This document shows, piece after piece, positions 1-12,352 of a stretch of DNA of 64,000 nt. A program made the translations under genes and the position numbers. Position 1 is the stretch's first letter. Every line of letters begins with the position of its first letter. The DNA comes from Pontederia crassipes (taxonomy: Eukaryota; Streptophyta; Magnoliopsida; Commelinales; Pontederiaceae). The DNA is taken from contig CM060191.1 in the NCBI GenBank assembly GCA_030549335.1, positions 2,485,001 to 2,549,000 on the forward strand, given 5' to 3'. The notes below the pieces were generated by a model. That model was not told the DNA's origin. It worked only from the letters and a program-made list of their open reading frames with translations, and searched no databases.

Positions 1-464
1 AATCTGGCAACAAACTTGCACTCACATTCTCTCTCTTTGTGTGTTGTGTACAGCGAAGAAAGGAGGTAGAGAGAGAGTGAGTGAGTGCTCTTCTCTTTTT
101 CTCATGGAGATGTCATTGAATCAAAGAAGAAAGGAGAGAGACCTTGAAGCAGAATGATGATGATTTAGAATCAGAAATAAAATTGAAATGGAGAGTGAGA
201 GAGGGGGGAGAGAGAGATCTTGTAGAGGAGAGGGAACAAAGTGCGAGAGAGGGATGCGGCAACGCGCAGTGCGATTTCTTTAGCATGAGACGAAAAGGGA
301 GTAGTGAAACTTGGTAAGAGGAAGAGAGAAGAGATATTTGTCCATCAGTCATTGATCTTGATATCAACGTTCCATATTGCTCCGCATGTATGCAAAACTT
401 TAGAGAGAGAGAGAGAGGTTAAGTACTATACAATCAAACTATATGTAACGAGCGTGCAACCGAC
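1..464. other. Intergenic, GA/CT-rich stretches
   Basis: No gene is recognisable. The stretch holds several GA-rich runs (about 60-85, 195-260 and 405-417). Short open frames in it are low-complexity and resemble nothing known. Confidence 0.5.
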
Positions 465-720
465 TGGCCCCTTAGATTTAACTAAAACTAGTTATACGAT
501 TGTGATGTAAGATCTGCTTGAACCAGCCAACCAACTAAGTTTAGTTGATTTATTTACTTCTCGAACCGATTAAACCCAACATTCCTTAGAGAAAAAAAAT
601 CGTTCCCTTTCTTTTTTACTCTCCCTTGATCCCCTCTCCATCACTTCGACGCTCGAAACTTCTCACAATGGAGACAAACCTTAGTCTGTCAGAACGCGCC
701 TTGTCCTCCGGCCTCACAAC
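465..720 (+). repeat. Left inverted arm of the 3.6-kb element
   Basis: This is homologous to the reverse complement of 3830-4090, as judged by eye along the whole arm. The outermost homologous block is near ATTTAACTAAAACTAG and the innermost is near CCTCCGGCCTCACAAC. Divergence is substantial, so the element is not recent. Confidence 0.6.
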
Positions 721-764
721 TTCACCCTCGAGCTCGAAGGGGACTATATCAAAATACGTCTACT

Positions 765-1529
765 CAAGGTTCTCAAAATCGTGAGTTTAACTCGTGGAAT
801 CGTACGATTCCAAGACACTACCACCCAAATCGAGTGAACTCGGTGTAAACTTGGATGGGAAGGTAGACTCGGCTGGACTCGCGAGTGGACTCGATAAACT
901 CGGTAAACTCGGATGAACTCGTGAGTAGAATCAGTGCTAGAAAATTTTGGGTATTGTATTGACATTAAAGGTATAATTAGAATGAAAACTTGTATAGAAG
1001 ATCTAAGAGTTTGGTAGATATATTCCAAGTGCTTCAACATATTTTTCACTCTTCATTTTCAATGATTCAAGTTTATAATATGATTTCTTTGTTTTTAGTT
1101 AGTGTAGTTAATTGACTTCATTTGGCTTAACTATTTTTATCATTATGATATTTTATGTGATTTAGTTGAATTTGAATTGAATAAACCTTATTTCTTTTTT
1201 TAATGTGAATTGATCTTTTATTTGAATTTTTGTTACAACATAATGTGCACTAGTTTATTTGACTTTATGTTGTAGTGCAATGTTCTAGTCCACACTGAAT
1301 TATTTGTTATTTTAGGATGAATCATCATTTATTTTAGGTGTATAAATGTATGAATTAGGTACTTTTAAGCTTAACAATGGTGTATGAAAACAATTATTAC
1401 TAAAATTACTTAAGGTATAATATATTTTTAACTTGTACGTAAACTCTACGAGTTTACATCTCTAGTTTACGTATCGAGTTTACCTAACATAAAATGAGTC
1501 TATGTAGACTCTCGAGTTTGAAAACCTTG
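765..1529. mobile_element. Non-autonomous hAT-like element
   Basis: The element begins CAAGGTTCTCAAAATCG and ends with the inverted counterpart (reverse complement CAAGGTTTTCAAACTCG). It is flanked by 8-bp sequences CGTCTACT (757-764) and CATCTACT (1530-1537) that differ at one base, fitting an 8-bp hAT target duplication. Subterminal regions carry many ACTCG/CGAGT words in both orientations (785-935 and 1435-1515), as expected of transposase-binding subterminal repeats. No transposase is present. It lies inside the longer 465-4090 element. Confidence 0.7.
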
Positions 1530-3829
1530 CATCTACTCTCTCCCGACCTCCATCCTTCTCTGCTAATTCAATTTTTCTGATTATAGTTTTGGTCCTTAAA
1601 AGGTTGATTTCCTACATCTTTCATCCGTCCTCCGAATTTCCTTTGATGATCTACATCGTCCTCCTACACATGGATGACCCCCGAGCATAAATATTTGACT
1701 TTTCTAGTTTTTTTAGATCTCGAACTTTTTTTTTACGGTGATCTATAGCTTCACCGCTCTAATTACCTTATATTTGTGAGTTTTTGGTATGTAAAGTGTA
1801 TTATACACTTCAACTATTTGGCAACTATGTTAAATTTTTGTAGCACTATTGTATTTATATATTAATTATCATAGAATAAAGAGGTGAAAATTTATAACAT
1901 AAAAAATCATATTTGAGTTGAGTGTTTAATGTGTCCTAATTGTTAAATTGTCCAATACCATTCCAAGCATTCACCAACAAAGAGTTTCCAATTCATAAAT
2001 CATGAGCAGAACACAATTAGCATCTACAGTCTCTTCTTCTAGGCACTATCAAATTTGAAACAATATAACAAAAGTACAACACGACTCAACACATCAAATG
2101 GATTAATTTCTTCTGAATCTCAATGTTCAACCAGTGACAAGAAAAAAGAAAGCTATAAGTCCAAGAAGTTTGCTCTCTCGCCATAGGACTTGGAAGTGGT
2201 GTGATGCCAAAGTCATAAACAAAAAGCAAAAAATCGAAATATTGTAAGATACTAAGACTTAAGACCACTTGAACCAATATATTGTAGGATCCCAAAGGGC
2301 ACCAAGAGGGGGGGGGGTGAATTGGTGTTCAATAAAAAATGTCAATTTCACAAAAATACATTGCGAAAGCATAAAACTAATTCTTTAAAACTTTTAAAAT
2401 AAAGCAATTCATATCATATCAAACTCAATGTGAGAGGAGGAGAGAGAGAATCAAACGCAAACGCACGGTGGTTGTTGACGATATTCGGACACACTTTGGC
2501 CTACGTTCCCGCTCCGACTTCTCGACCTCGAGATCGTCAGAAATTTCACTAATCACTTACTTTGTTCCAAATGGGGTAATGAAGAAAATCCTTTACACCA
2601 CCACCTTTTCTCTGCTTCGAGAGGTAAGACACACCTCTCCTTCAATGAAGCTAATCTATTTCTTTCGCTCAAGAAGTAAGATTTTGAACCTCTTTTATAT
2701 AAGATCTCTCTCAATTTTTTAAACAAAAGTGTTTCTCTCTTTTACAATTATGTGATCATAAGAAGAGAAGAGAAAGAAGAGAAATCTATGAAATGAAAAC
2801 TTCAAGAAATAATCTTTCTTTGATAACTTGAAGTTTTTCTTTAATGAGTGAAAGTGTACATTTTCCTTTGACTTTGGCACTCCTTTTATAGCCTTCAGTG
2901 TGTGAGAAATTCATCCAAAATTTGCTCCACAAATTTCTCCTTCAAATTTTATCGTTACTGTTCATTTGACTGTGAGGCCGGTCAACCGCACATCTGCACT
3001 ATTTTGATCATAACTTTCTGCACAGATATTCAAATTAGATGATCTTGGAGTCTATAAAAAATCTAACAGAATTATCTACAATTTTGATGTGTATCATTCA
3101 TCTAAAAGATAATTATATCATAGTCAATTATGTAATCAAAATTTGTGTATAAAGTTATCTCTTTTTCTTAAACTTTTTTTGCATTTTAACTTTAATCTTT
3201 TGAGATTTGTTTCATCAAAATATGATTTTATATGTCATTAAACTTTGACCAACATATATTGCATTGTTTTGTGTCTCTATTGCAGTTGACATATTTGAAG
3301 TTTCGGCAAGTCAGGTTCAAGACAAATGAAAAAAAGCAATTTCATAACCTGGGACCTAGAATATTATGCATTGTATCGAGAAAAAATACATTGTATCAGG
3401 GAAAAATAGTAAATTGGCATGCATACCATATGGCATTGCCTTAGCCAACATTATTACAAATCATTTTTTCTTCCTTTACTAGAGTGAATCAATAGTAACA
3501 TACAGAAACATTAAATTCTAAATAACCATGTCTTATGAAAAATTTATTACAGATTCATTCATGATGTCCAAAAAAAATCTCTAATATATTATTAAATATA
3601 TCAAAATGATAATTGATCTTCCTCCTAATGTCTCTCATGACATATGGTGTCCATGTGCTTCAAACTTCTCAGTCAACGATGAGGCAAGAGGAGCGAATCA
3701 ATGAGACATGAGGTTGCATGGGCGAAGTTCAGTGAAGTGATAAGGCAAAAGAGGAAGACACAACATTAGACTCGGGATTACCTTCGTCGTGCGAAGGTGA
3801 TGAGAAGTCAGGCATAGGCGAGGGCAAAG
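1530..3829. other. Interior of the long-TIR element, non-coding
   Basis: AT-rich sequence without a recognisable gene. A G9 homopolymer lies at about 2310 and a GA-rich run at 2432-2450. Open frames here (for example 2468-2722) show no familiar motif and are probably chance. Confidence 0.5.
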
Positions 3830-4090
3830 CTATGAGGTCAGAGGATAAGGCGCTCCGTCAAGCTAGGGTTCGTCTTCATCGTGAGAAGTTTCATCAAGCA
3901 TCGAAATGAGGGAGAGGAATCAACATGGGGATTAGACGAGGATCAAAGAGAAAGGGGATCGGTCTTTTCTCTGAGGAGGGCTAGGTTTGAACCGGTTCAA
4001 GAAGGAAATAAATCAATTAAACTTCGTTGGTTGGTTCAAGCAAATATTACATCACAATCGTATAAACTATTTTAGGTAAATGTCACATCA
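3830..4090 (-). repeat. Right inverted arm of the 3.6-kb element
   Basis: Inverted homologue of 465-720. It contains GAACCGGTTC and the block ACATCACAATCGTATAAACT, which mirrors the left arm. Confidence 0.6.
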
Positions 4091-4760
4091 CATTCCGTGA
4101 CTAAGTACTTATCATAATTATTATCTCCTTTAATCTTATTTAGAAATTCTAAAAATAAAATCGACAAAACCTCCTCCCTTAATTATTTTATGCCGTTTGT
4201 CAATACATACAATAGATGCATTTATATATTCATCGAAGTTTAAATAAAAGTTATAAGAGATCACATTCGCACATTATCATTATTATTTCACAAACCGTTC
4301 CACATATAACACCCCTCATGATCAAATTTTATACAACCCTACAAAATGATTCTAATAAATTATAGTACAACTATCGAGTTTATCTATTACATACATGCTT
4401 TTAAAAACAAATGTGAAAGAAAAATAACAGTGCTCCGACGGTTTGACCTCTTCTATATACATCAAAAGCAAGTTTTGAGTCGACTCAACTCGAGAACTTA
4501 CGAGTATCAAAAAAATTTAAAATGGGTACTGTGAGCAACAATCATTTGCTCAGTGAGTGAAATAAAAGTACAACATAGGGGAACAATACGAGTGCATATA
4601 ACATTTAAATAATCATATTTCTTTCATACGAGAAAATATATAAATCATAACTCATATAACATAACTTTCCAAATAATATAAACTTTTACATAAATATAAA
4701 TTATTCAAGATATCATCATATTCATAATTAAACTCCACACATATGTCATTACACATACTC
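4091..4760. other. AT-rich intergenic
   Basis: Nothing recognisable; very AT-rich. Confidence 0.5.
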
Positions 4761-5050
4761 ATCATGGGTCAATACGTATTCCTCTATGATCACGTGTCAT
4801 ACAGCTAAGCAGAGCTTCATAATCAAGAGTATTAGATACGTAGAGCAAATCATGGGTCAATACATATCCTTGTATGATTGTGTGTCATACAGTTAAACAG
4901 AGTTTCACAATCAAAAGTCTCAGATACGTAGAGCAAATAATGTGTCAATACATATTCCTCTATGATTGTGCGTCATATAGTTAAGTAGAGCTTCACAATC
5001 AAGAGTCTCGGATACGCATAATAAATCATGGGTCAATACATGTACGCAGA
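4761..5050 (+). repeat. 88-bp minisatellite, about 3.2 copies
   Basis: Units begin with ATCATGGGTCAATAC (or a close variant) at 4761, 4849, 4937 and 5025, exactly 88 bp apart each time. Within units, the words GTGTCATACAG, AGAGCTTCA and GATACGTAGAGCAAAT recur. Copies differ by roughly 10-15 percent. Confidence 0.9.
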
Positions 5051-6484
5051 GCAGCCCCCAAAGGGCAAAGACACCTGATATACGCCCAAAGGCTTCATGT
5101 ATATTGAATGCGGTTCCAAAGATCTTTTTCAAACAGCATGGCTAATGAACACATGTAGTTTAATAATATCAAAATACACATGTCATAATCACATATCATT
5201 ATCAAGTAAAATTTATTTTCACTTCACAAATATTGTTCCTTGAAAATATTTTTGTGTAAGATGTTACTCCATCTCATATGAAATCCTTGAAACATATCAT
5301 AAATACTTTTCATAACTCAAGATATGTTTCAATAATAATAATAATAATCTTTGCTAGAGGTAATACCATAAATAAAAGAACTAACATATAATATTTTGCT
5401 ATGTTGTAATTTTACCCACTCGCCTTGTACTTTATGTTTTCAAGGAGGCTTACTAGATTTTTCTCATTTTACTTGTAGCTTGTTGGTTTCCTAATATCTT
5501 TTTACTTTTTTATCACTAGTAAAAATACTATGCAATGCACGCTCATGATGCATGAATAATTATACACCTTAGAATGCATGTAATTTCTTTTAAATATTTA
5601 TTGTTCAATCTCAGGTGTCTATGTCCATAGGCTATTACACACTTCAACTACTTATGACTATCCAATCTCCTGAAACTTAACTAAGTGCTGTCTCAGGATT
5701 TTAGACTGAGTGATTCTCAATACATAATTCATAATTTCTTAACCACATGAGTAAATCTTATGATTCTAGATTAATTAGAAACTAGACTTACTAAGGTTTC
5801 CAACCCCTAAACTTCATTTACTAATTCCAAATGATCAAGTCATAAAATCCAAGGCAGTCCGACATAGGGTTTGTGTTCTAATAGACTATGTGTCACTAAA
5901 AGATTAATTTATATGTTTCTTTACACTTTCTTATTTAACTAGATAATAATTTTTCCGAAAACTAGACTTCCCTATATTTTAGTCATAAAAATTAAAAAAT
6001 TTAATTCCTTGTATAACTCTATAACAAAAATAGTCAATTCGGATCATGTTCTGTTAATGTCCTTGAACCTGACAGAAAACTTACTATGAAATGAAAATTT
6101 CATTTATCCACATCTACGTATCCAAATTGGATGATTCTACTTCTCACCGAACCCTTGTGAAGTAAATTTAACATGTATAAATTTCAAACCCTAATTCGAT
6201 TTATCTTAATCATACTCCAATCTACAAGGCGGACCTATCTCTGACTCGGGACAGAGTGAGCGACCTACGGTGCTAGGTTTATAATTTTCTCTACAAAAGT
6301 CATTTTTATAAACTCTTGTGGTCATGGAAAACTAACGCCGAGAGGATGAACCATGCACAATTTCAAGATTTATGAACAACTACTCACAAAGATATGATCA
6401 CATGAAGTTGAAGGTCAATTTCGGATCTGCAGATTCACCTTAACCCAACAAACTTGTCGAATTTCCTCTTCGGCAATGGATCTG
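5051..6484. other. Intergenic, no gene seen
   Basis: AT-rich, with many stops in all frames. A short (AAT)n run lies near 5331-5347. No confident feature. Confidence 0.5.
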
Positions 6485-8248
6485 ATCTTGGAAATTTTTT
6501 GGCTTACAGATAATAAGAATAAATTATTTATATATTTTTTTCAGAATTTTAGCACATAATATGGTGATTTAGAAAAATATATTTTTAAGCAGTTGGTGAG
6601 GTGCCTACTTAAGCTGCTTGAAACTCTATTGGTTGAAATAAAGGTCCAATCATATCATTTTATTAAAAATTAATGTTAAACCTCTAATTAACCATATTTA
6701 ATCATAGTTAAACATGTTTACTATAATATTTACAAATATTAGAATTTATTCATAATAAACTTATATAATTTCTTTATAACGCTTATTAATAATTTAATTA
6801 TGATTATGCTTTAATCCAAAAGTTAATTGCTACATGCCTATACAAGCATCCAAACTAACTTAATACGCTAATTAAAGGCAAGATTATGTTAAAATGATAT
6901 TTGTGGAACACGTCAGTGATAGTAAATCCATATGACTTTAATGGAAGTGGAACGCCCTAGAAGTGTTTTACTGCGAAACGATTTCATATCAATCGTTGAT
7001 TTTAGATGAGTCATCCAGAATCCAGATTGAAACCACTTATTTGATATGGAAAAGTGTTTACTCTTCTCTCTCCTATTGTTCGTCTCTCCTCCCATCTCTA
7101 TTGCAGAAGAGTAAAATGAAGCTTTCATCATCGTAGCTATCGAGATCCCCTATTGCACGTCTTTAGTAGCCATATGAATTTCGTCAAGACTCCGCTCCCT
7201 CTCACCTAACAAACTTAATTGGCCATCCAAGCAAAACTGTTCTTGCCGAAAGGAGAGTTGCTTACGTGCTTTGATGTTTTTATATATTCGCTTAGATTTG
7301 TCACCGTGACAAGTTAGTATTTTTTTAAAATAGAGCATGATGTATATCAAATTATTATTTGCATTAATCTTGGAAATTTTTCGGCTTACAGATAATAAGA
7401 ATAAATTATTTATATATTTTTTTCAGAATTTTAGCACGTCATATGGCGGTTTAGAAAAATATATTTTAAAGCAGCTGGTGAGGTGCCTACTTAAGCTGCT
7501 TGAAACTCTATTGGTTGAAATAAAGGTCCAATCATATCATTTTGTTAAAAATTAATGTTAAACCTATAATTAACCGTATTTAATCATAGTTAAACATGTT
7601 CACTATAATATTTACAAATATTAGAATTTATTCATAATAAACTTATATAATTTCTTTATAATGCTTATTAATAATTTAATTATGATTATGCTTTAATCCA
7701 AAAGTTAATTGCTACATGCCTATATAAGCATCCAAACTAACTTAATACGCTAATTAAAGGCAAGATTATGTTAAAATGATATTTGTGGAGCACGTCCGTG
7801 ATAGTAAATCCATATGACTTTAATGGAATTGGAATGCCCTAGAAGTGTTTTACTGCGAAACGATTTCATATCAATAGTTAATTTTAGTTGAGACATCCAG
7901 AATCCAAATTGAAACCACTTATTTGATATGGAAAAGTGTTTACTCTTCTCTCTCCTATTATTCGTCTCTCCTCCCATCTCTATTGCAGAAGAGTAAAATG
8001 AAGCTTTCGTCATCGTAGCTATCGAGATCCCCTATTGCACGTCTTTAGTAGCCATATGAATTTCGTCAAGACTCCGCTCCCTCTCACCTAACAGACTTAA
8101 TTGACCATCCAAGCAAAACTGTTCTTGCCGAAAGGAGAGTTGCTTACATGCTTTGATGTTTTTATATATTCGCTTAGATTTGTCACCGTGACAAGTTAGT
8201 ATTTTTTTTAAAATAGAGCATGATGTATATCAAATTATTATTTGCATT
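6485..8248 (+). repeat. Tandem duplication, 882-bp unit, two copies
   Basis: The unit starting ATCTTGGAAATTTTT at 6485 restarts at 7367, and the second copy runs to about 8248 (both units end TATTATTTGCATTA). The copies are nearly identical, with scattered substitutions and one- or two-base indels. Each copy carries a 72-codon open frame on the minus strand (7131-6913 and 8013-7798) with about 7 amino-acid differences. That is high relative to the few nucleotide changes, so the frames are probably not under protein-level constraint. The unit resembles no family I know. Confidence 0.88.
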
Positions 8249-8909
8249 ATTATAACAAGAAGATCAATGCATCACTTTAAGTTCCAACCACAATATTTCG
8301 TTTTATAAGAATTAAGGACACACATTCTTTAACAACATAGGACAAGCATACAAGATTAAAGATTTAATCCATGATTTCTTTTCGCATATCAAGTAGGAGA
8401 AAGTTGGCTCTCACTGGTGACGGTTGCCATGACATGCCCCCATGAACTTCTACGCTCAAAGGTTGCATCTCCTGACAAAAATGATTGAGAGACAGCAAGA
8501 GGGAAGGTGCATAGCAACAACACTACGTCTTGGCGGCGAAGGCTTGATGGCATGAGTCTCATTGAGAGATCGAGCGAGAACTCCTAGTTGTGGTGTCTCA
8601 TGGCAGCGGTGACATTTCTTGATGATTAGGGGGACATAGAGGTGGAGAAACGGGTCGTGTCATGTCGTGCCCAGGCCGGTCAACTATCGACATGGCTCGT
8701 TTAAAAAATGGAACGTGCCGTACCACACAGTCCATTTTCTATCCCGACACAGTCCGAGCCGCGCCTGATCGAGCTGGCCGAGCGGGGTCGTGCTAGGTCT
8801 GATGTCTTGTTTTTCTTTCTTTCTTTTTTTAATTTTTTTTTCATTTGAACTTTTTTGCCCTGCTCCGAGCCAATTGTAGCTGTATAAAATATAAATTAAT
8901 ATTTTCAAA
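8249..8909. other. Intergenic with GTGTCGTGCC-type repeats
   Basis: No gene. From about 8650 on there are repeated words of the CGTGTCATGTCGTGCC kind. These continue beyond the MITE (9185-9560) and look like a degenerate repeat of transposon origin. Confidence 0.4.
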
Positions 8910-9044
8910 CTCTCATTGAGTAATTATGATAGCATACTCACAATAGCCGCTATTTAGATCAATTTCAAGTGAAAAGACAATATCATTCAAAATGGGTTTA
9001 AGAGCGACTATTGTGATAATGCTATCTTAATTATTTAATGAGAG
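8910..9044. mobile_element. MITE, 135 bp, about 40-bp TIRs
   Basis: The left end CTCTCATTGAGTAATTATG and the reverse complement of the right end CTCTCATTAAATAATTAAG match imperfectly over about 40 bp, continuing into GATAGCATnnTCACAATAG. The inside is only about 55 bp, so the whole folds as a hairpin. No convincing target duplication was found, so the superfamily is left open. Confidence 0.7.
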
Positions 9045-9723
9045 AAGAGGAGATTGAGAGAGAGAACATAAGAGAAGAGGAGATTGAGAAAGAAAATGAG
9101 GGATGTGTCATGTGATGTGGCCATGTGGGGAAGAAAAGGAGGAAGTGTGAAGAAGAAGGAGGCGTTCAGCCACGTGTTATAGGTGCCGGAGAGTAATAAA
9201 AAAAATCCGACACGATCCACATTCCTTTTAATATGGCTCGTGTTGTCCATTTTTAGTGGCGCGTCTGTGAACCCGCCCGTTAATGTGTTGTCAAATTGAA
9301 ATAACGCAGGCCATGTGATCTTAGTGTGTGTCGACAGTGTCGTGTTTGTGCACCATACGCGGTCGGTGTTGGTGCAAAAAAAAAATCGTACCAAAATGGA
9401 TCGTGTCATGCCGGGTTCATGTTGATCGTGCCCGAGTCATGTCGTGTCCACGGTGTGGATGGTCGGCCCAACAAAGAATGGCACAACATGGCCCATTTTC
9501 TCCTTCAAGGGCTGTGTCCATGCTAGGTCGAACCGACGGGGCTTTTGGGCAGGCCGATGGCGTGCCAGGTCGTGCGGGCTACCCGAAATTCCATCTTTAG
9601 GCGGACACATATCGTTAGGGATGTAGACCCGTAATATAGGGAAAGTAGAGAAAGGTAATTTCTCATATGTGATTGGTAGTTTTAATCTCAGCAGTTCATC
9701 TAAAATGGAGGGCCAAAGATGAA

Positions 9724-9786
<63 letters not shown>
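9045..9786. other. Intergenic with GA-rich duplication and (TA)n
   Basis: A short duplicated word AGAGAAGAGGAGATTGAG occurs at about 9041 and 9071. GTGTCGTGTC-like repeats follow, then a (TA)n microsatellite of about 60 bp at 9724-9785. No gene. Confidence 0.5.
9724..9785. repeat. (TA)n microsatellite
   Basis: Uninterrupted alternating TA, about 31 units, abutting the TIR element that starts at 9787. Confidence 0.95.
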
Positions 9787-9787
<1 letters not shown>

Positions 9788-10511
9788 GATTAAGTGAGGT
9801 GTAACACCCATTAGATGAAACATTATGGAACACCCAAATTTAAACCATCCATTTTATACGAATGGTCAAGATCAAAACTCATACTCTCCTCTCTCTCTCT
9901 CTCATCTCTCTATTGCCAACAGAAGAGCTGACCGTTGCCCGGTCTTCTTCTCCCCTGGACCAAGAGTCGTTGCCGTCGCCAATCGGGGGAGAGGGAGGAC
10001 GCATGAGTCATAGATTGGGTGCGTTGACGACGCTCGAAGAGGAGGATGAGGCGATCAACGACGAATCAGAAAGAGGAGGATCAACGCAGAGGACGATGAC
10101 ACAACGGATGACGGATCAACATATCGGGGACGTATGGCGGAGGAAGGGGGAGAAAGAGCGGGAGAGAGAAGACGTAGGGGGTTGCAGATCCGGCGCATCG
10201 ACGATACTTGGAGAGGAGCATGAGGCGATCGGCGACGACAACATGCGAGAGAAGTAGGAACGAAGTTCACAGTGCTCGCAGATAGGTGGCACTCATAGAT
10301 TTGTGGCGATGATGATGGAAGCAAGTAGGAAAAGTGGCGACACAGATCGGGGACGAAGAGTGACGATCGAGGGAGAGAAGAGAGAGAGAGAGCGGAGACG
10401 ACAGTGCAGATCGAAGGGGAGAGAGAGCGTGAGAGGAGACAAAGAGGAGATAGAGAAGAGAGAGCGCGCGAGTAGATCAAAGCCTAAGGAGTGTTACACC
10501 TTCATTAATCC
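9787..10511. mobile_element. GC-rich TIR element, non-autonomous, about 725 bp
   Basis: The left end GGATTAAGTGAGGTGTAACA and the reverse complement of the right end GGATTAATGAAGGTGTAACA match over about 22 bp. The interior (9880-10480) is much more GC-rich than its surroundings, is rich in GAGAGA/CGACGA words, and has open frames on both strands typical of low complexity. That fits a non-autonomous DNA transposon that may have captured host sequence. ATATGG occurs on both sides with an offset, but no clean target duplication is seen. Confidence 0.6.
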
Positions 10512-12332
10512 ATATGGGTTTATGTAATATATAATCAGAAGTTGTACAATCAACCTGCATGTATGAATTTGAATCGTTGAATGATGGTTATATGATTGAG
10601 ATTAAATCTAATAAATTAGTACTATATTTAATAGAAGTTGGATCTTAATCATCATTTAATGATTCTAATACGTTACTTGTATATTGATTGTACAATATAA
10701 GTAGAAGGTCAATTTATATCCCAAATGAAAAACTAAAAGGTCAAACACAAGCTTGAAACTTGAAAGGCCCAATAAGATCGATTCAGTATGAGATCATGGA
10801 CCTCGAGGCCCATATGACAGATAACTGGCCCAAGAAGATAAGAATTCAACCCATTGCAGCAAAGATCCAATTTAACAGAACAAGCTTTTGTTGATGTCTA
10901 TAATTAAAATTTACTAATTTGAAAAGAAAATACCATAAATATTAAATATTTTTAAAGTATATATTTCCAGGCTAAGAATATTTGGAAGAAAAAGCTTTAT
11001 GAATAGTTGAATACCGATAAGCTTCTTGAATACTTGGCCACGTGTATAGAGAAAGTCCAAACCAAATGACACACGTGACATAAAATTAATGTAAAGAAGT
11101 CCAAGATATGACGAAACCAAATGGCAGAGATAAATTGAGATCAAAGAGACGTGGAAAAAAAATTGGTAAACTTTTTTGAGATTATGGAGAAAAAAAAATT
11201 CTCCCAAATATTTATCACAACCTAACCTTTTATATTTCATAAACAAAATGAAACAAAAATACAAGACAATTCTTTCCTACATAATCAAACTTGCTTTCCG
11301 ACGAATAAACGTAGCCCAAGTTATTTATGCATCTTTTTTTTTGTGTAAAAATTCTACACTTCAAGGAATAAATTTATTGCTTGAGGTTATCGGAGATATT
11401 CTACATAATTAAAATTCAAGACTTTGCTTAACAAAAAAAAAACTAATAATTTATCAATCCAACCAACTTGTTCAATTTCATTTTAAAAAAATAAAGAATA
11501 CTCTTTCTTGCATCTCTATTTGGGACAAAACCAAGTCTCACTTTAATCCACGTTGGCTCAACTAATAGCAAAGATTAAATTCAAATTACTAAATATTAAA
11601 ATCATCACGTTGGAAAGATAATAAATCATTTTATTTCCTGTGTATATAAAAAAGATATCACTTCCCATACGAACAACAAAGGAAATAAAATGAGGAACGA
11701 GTCTTTACAAATGCTACATTGAAGGTCGTTTTCTACTGATAGCAAATGGGTCATGTCATGAATCACATTGGGTTGAAAAATTGTATTCAAATTAGTTGCA
11801 AATGAAGACCATTATCCATGCATCTAAGAATAAAGAAATCTCCACGTGTGAGTTGTGACGTACGTCCTTGAATCAGGCGAGAATATTACCAGGATATGTG
11901 TTACATACATTATACAAAATTTTATCCCAAGTTAGGTGACATTGTCACAGCTAATACGCCCCCCCCCCCCCCCCCTCGTGGAGTATATAATACACATACT
12001 TCAATGGTAGTATTCATTGTGAATATCCAAGATTTAAGGTGCTCTTTGGATGTCAAACTTTTAATCTGGAGTCAAGGTTTTGTAATCCACACGTACGAAT
12101 GGATTATTTGCGCCGTCAACAAATTATCTGTAATTCGTCGAAAGTGTAGAATACAAAAACTCGAAAAATAATCACCCGACAAGATTAAACACTCATCGTG
12201 AATTATGCATGACTTGTCTATTGTTAATTCTAATCTACTATTTTGACTCTATTCTAATGAATATCTCCTTAATCCACCTCCTAATCCGTAACCAAATAGC
12301 GCCTAATATTAATGCATAATCTTTTATATAAA
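10512..12332. other. AT-rich intergenic
   Basis: No gene recognised. A run of 17 C residues lies at 11959-11975. Open frames at 10914-11264 (-) and 11176-11412 (+) overlap each other in AT-rich DNA and look like chance. Confidence 0.5.
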
Positions 12333-12352
12333 TATATATAATTTAATATTTA

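Larger units (their letters stand above)
465..4090. mobile_element. Long-TIR element, about 3.6 kb, no transposase seen
   Basis: The sequence at about 465-720 reappears in inverted orientation at about 3830-4090. Similarity is clear over about 250 bp despite substitutions and indels: the left arm reads ATACGATTGTGATGTAA, then GCTTGAACCA, then CTTCTCACAATGGAGAC, and the reverse complement of the right arm has the same blocks in the same order. Long inverted arms around a 3-kb interior suggest a Mutator-like or similar DNA transposon. No transposase frame survives inside, and I found no clear target duplication at the ends. Two independent copies of one repeat inserted in opposite orientation is the alternative reading. 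The left arm is followed by a nested hAT-like insertion. Confidence 0.55.

Noticed and set aside
9035..9823. Overlapping plus and minus frames of 90-128 codons
   Set aside because: They run through the (TA)n tract and GTGTCGTGCC-type repeats; overlapping frames on both strands indicate chance.
10055..10480. 141-codon minus-strand frame rich in Ser/Leu/Pro
   Set aside because: Low-complexity CT-rich cargo of a TIR element; no domain; opposite-strand frame is equally open.
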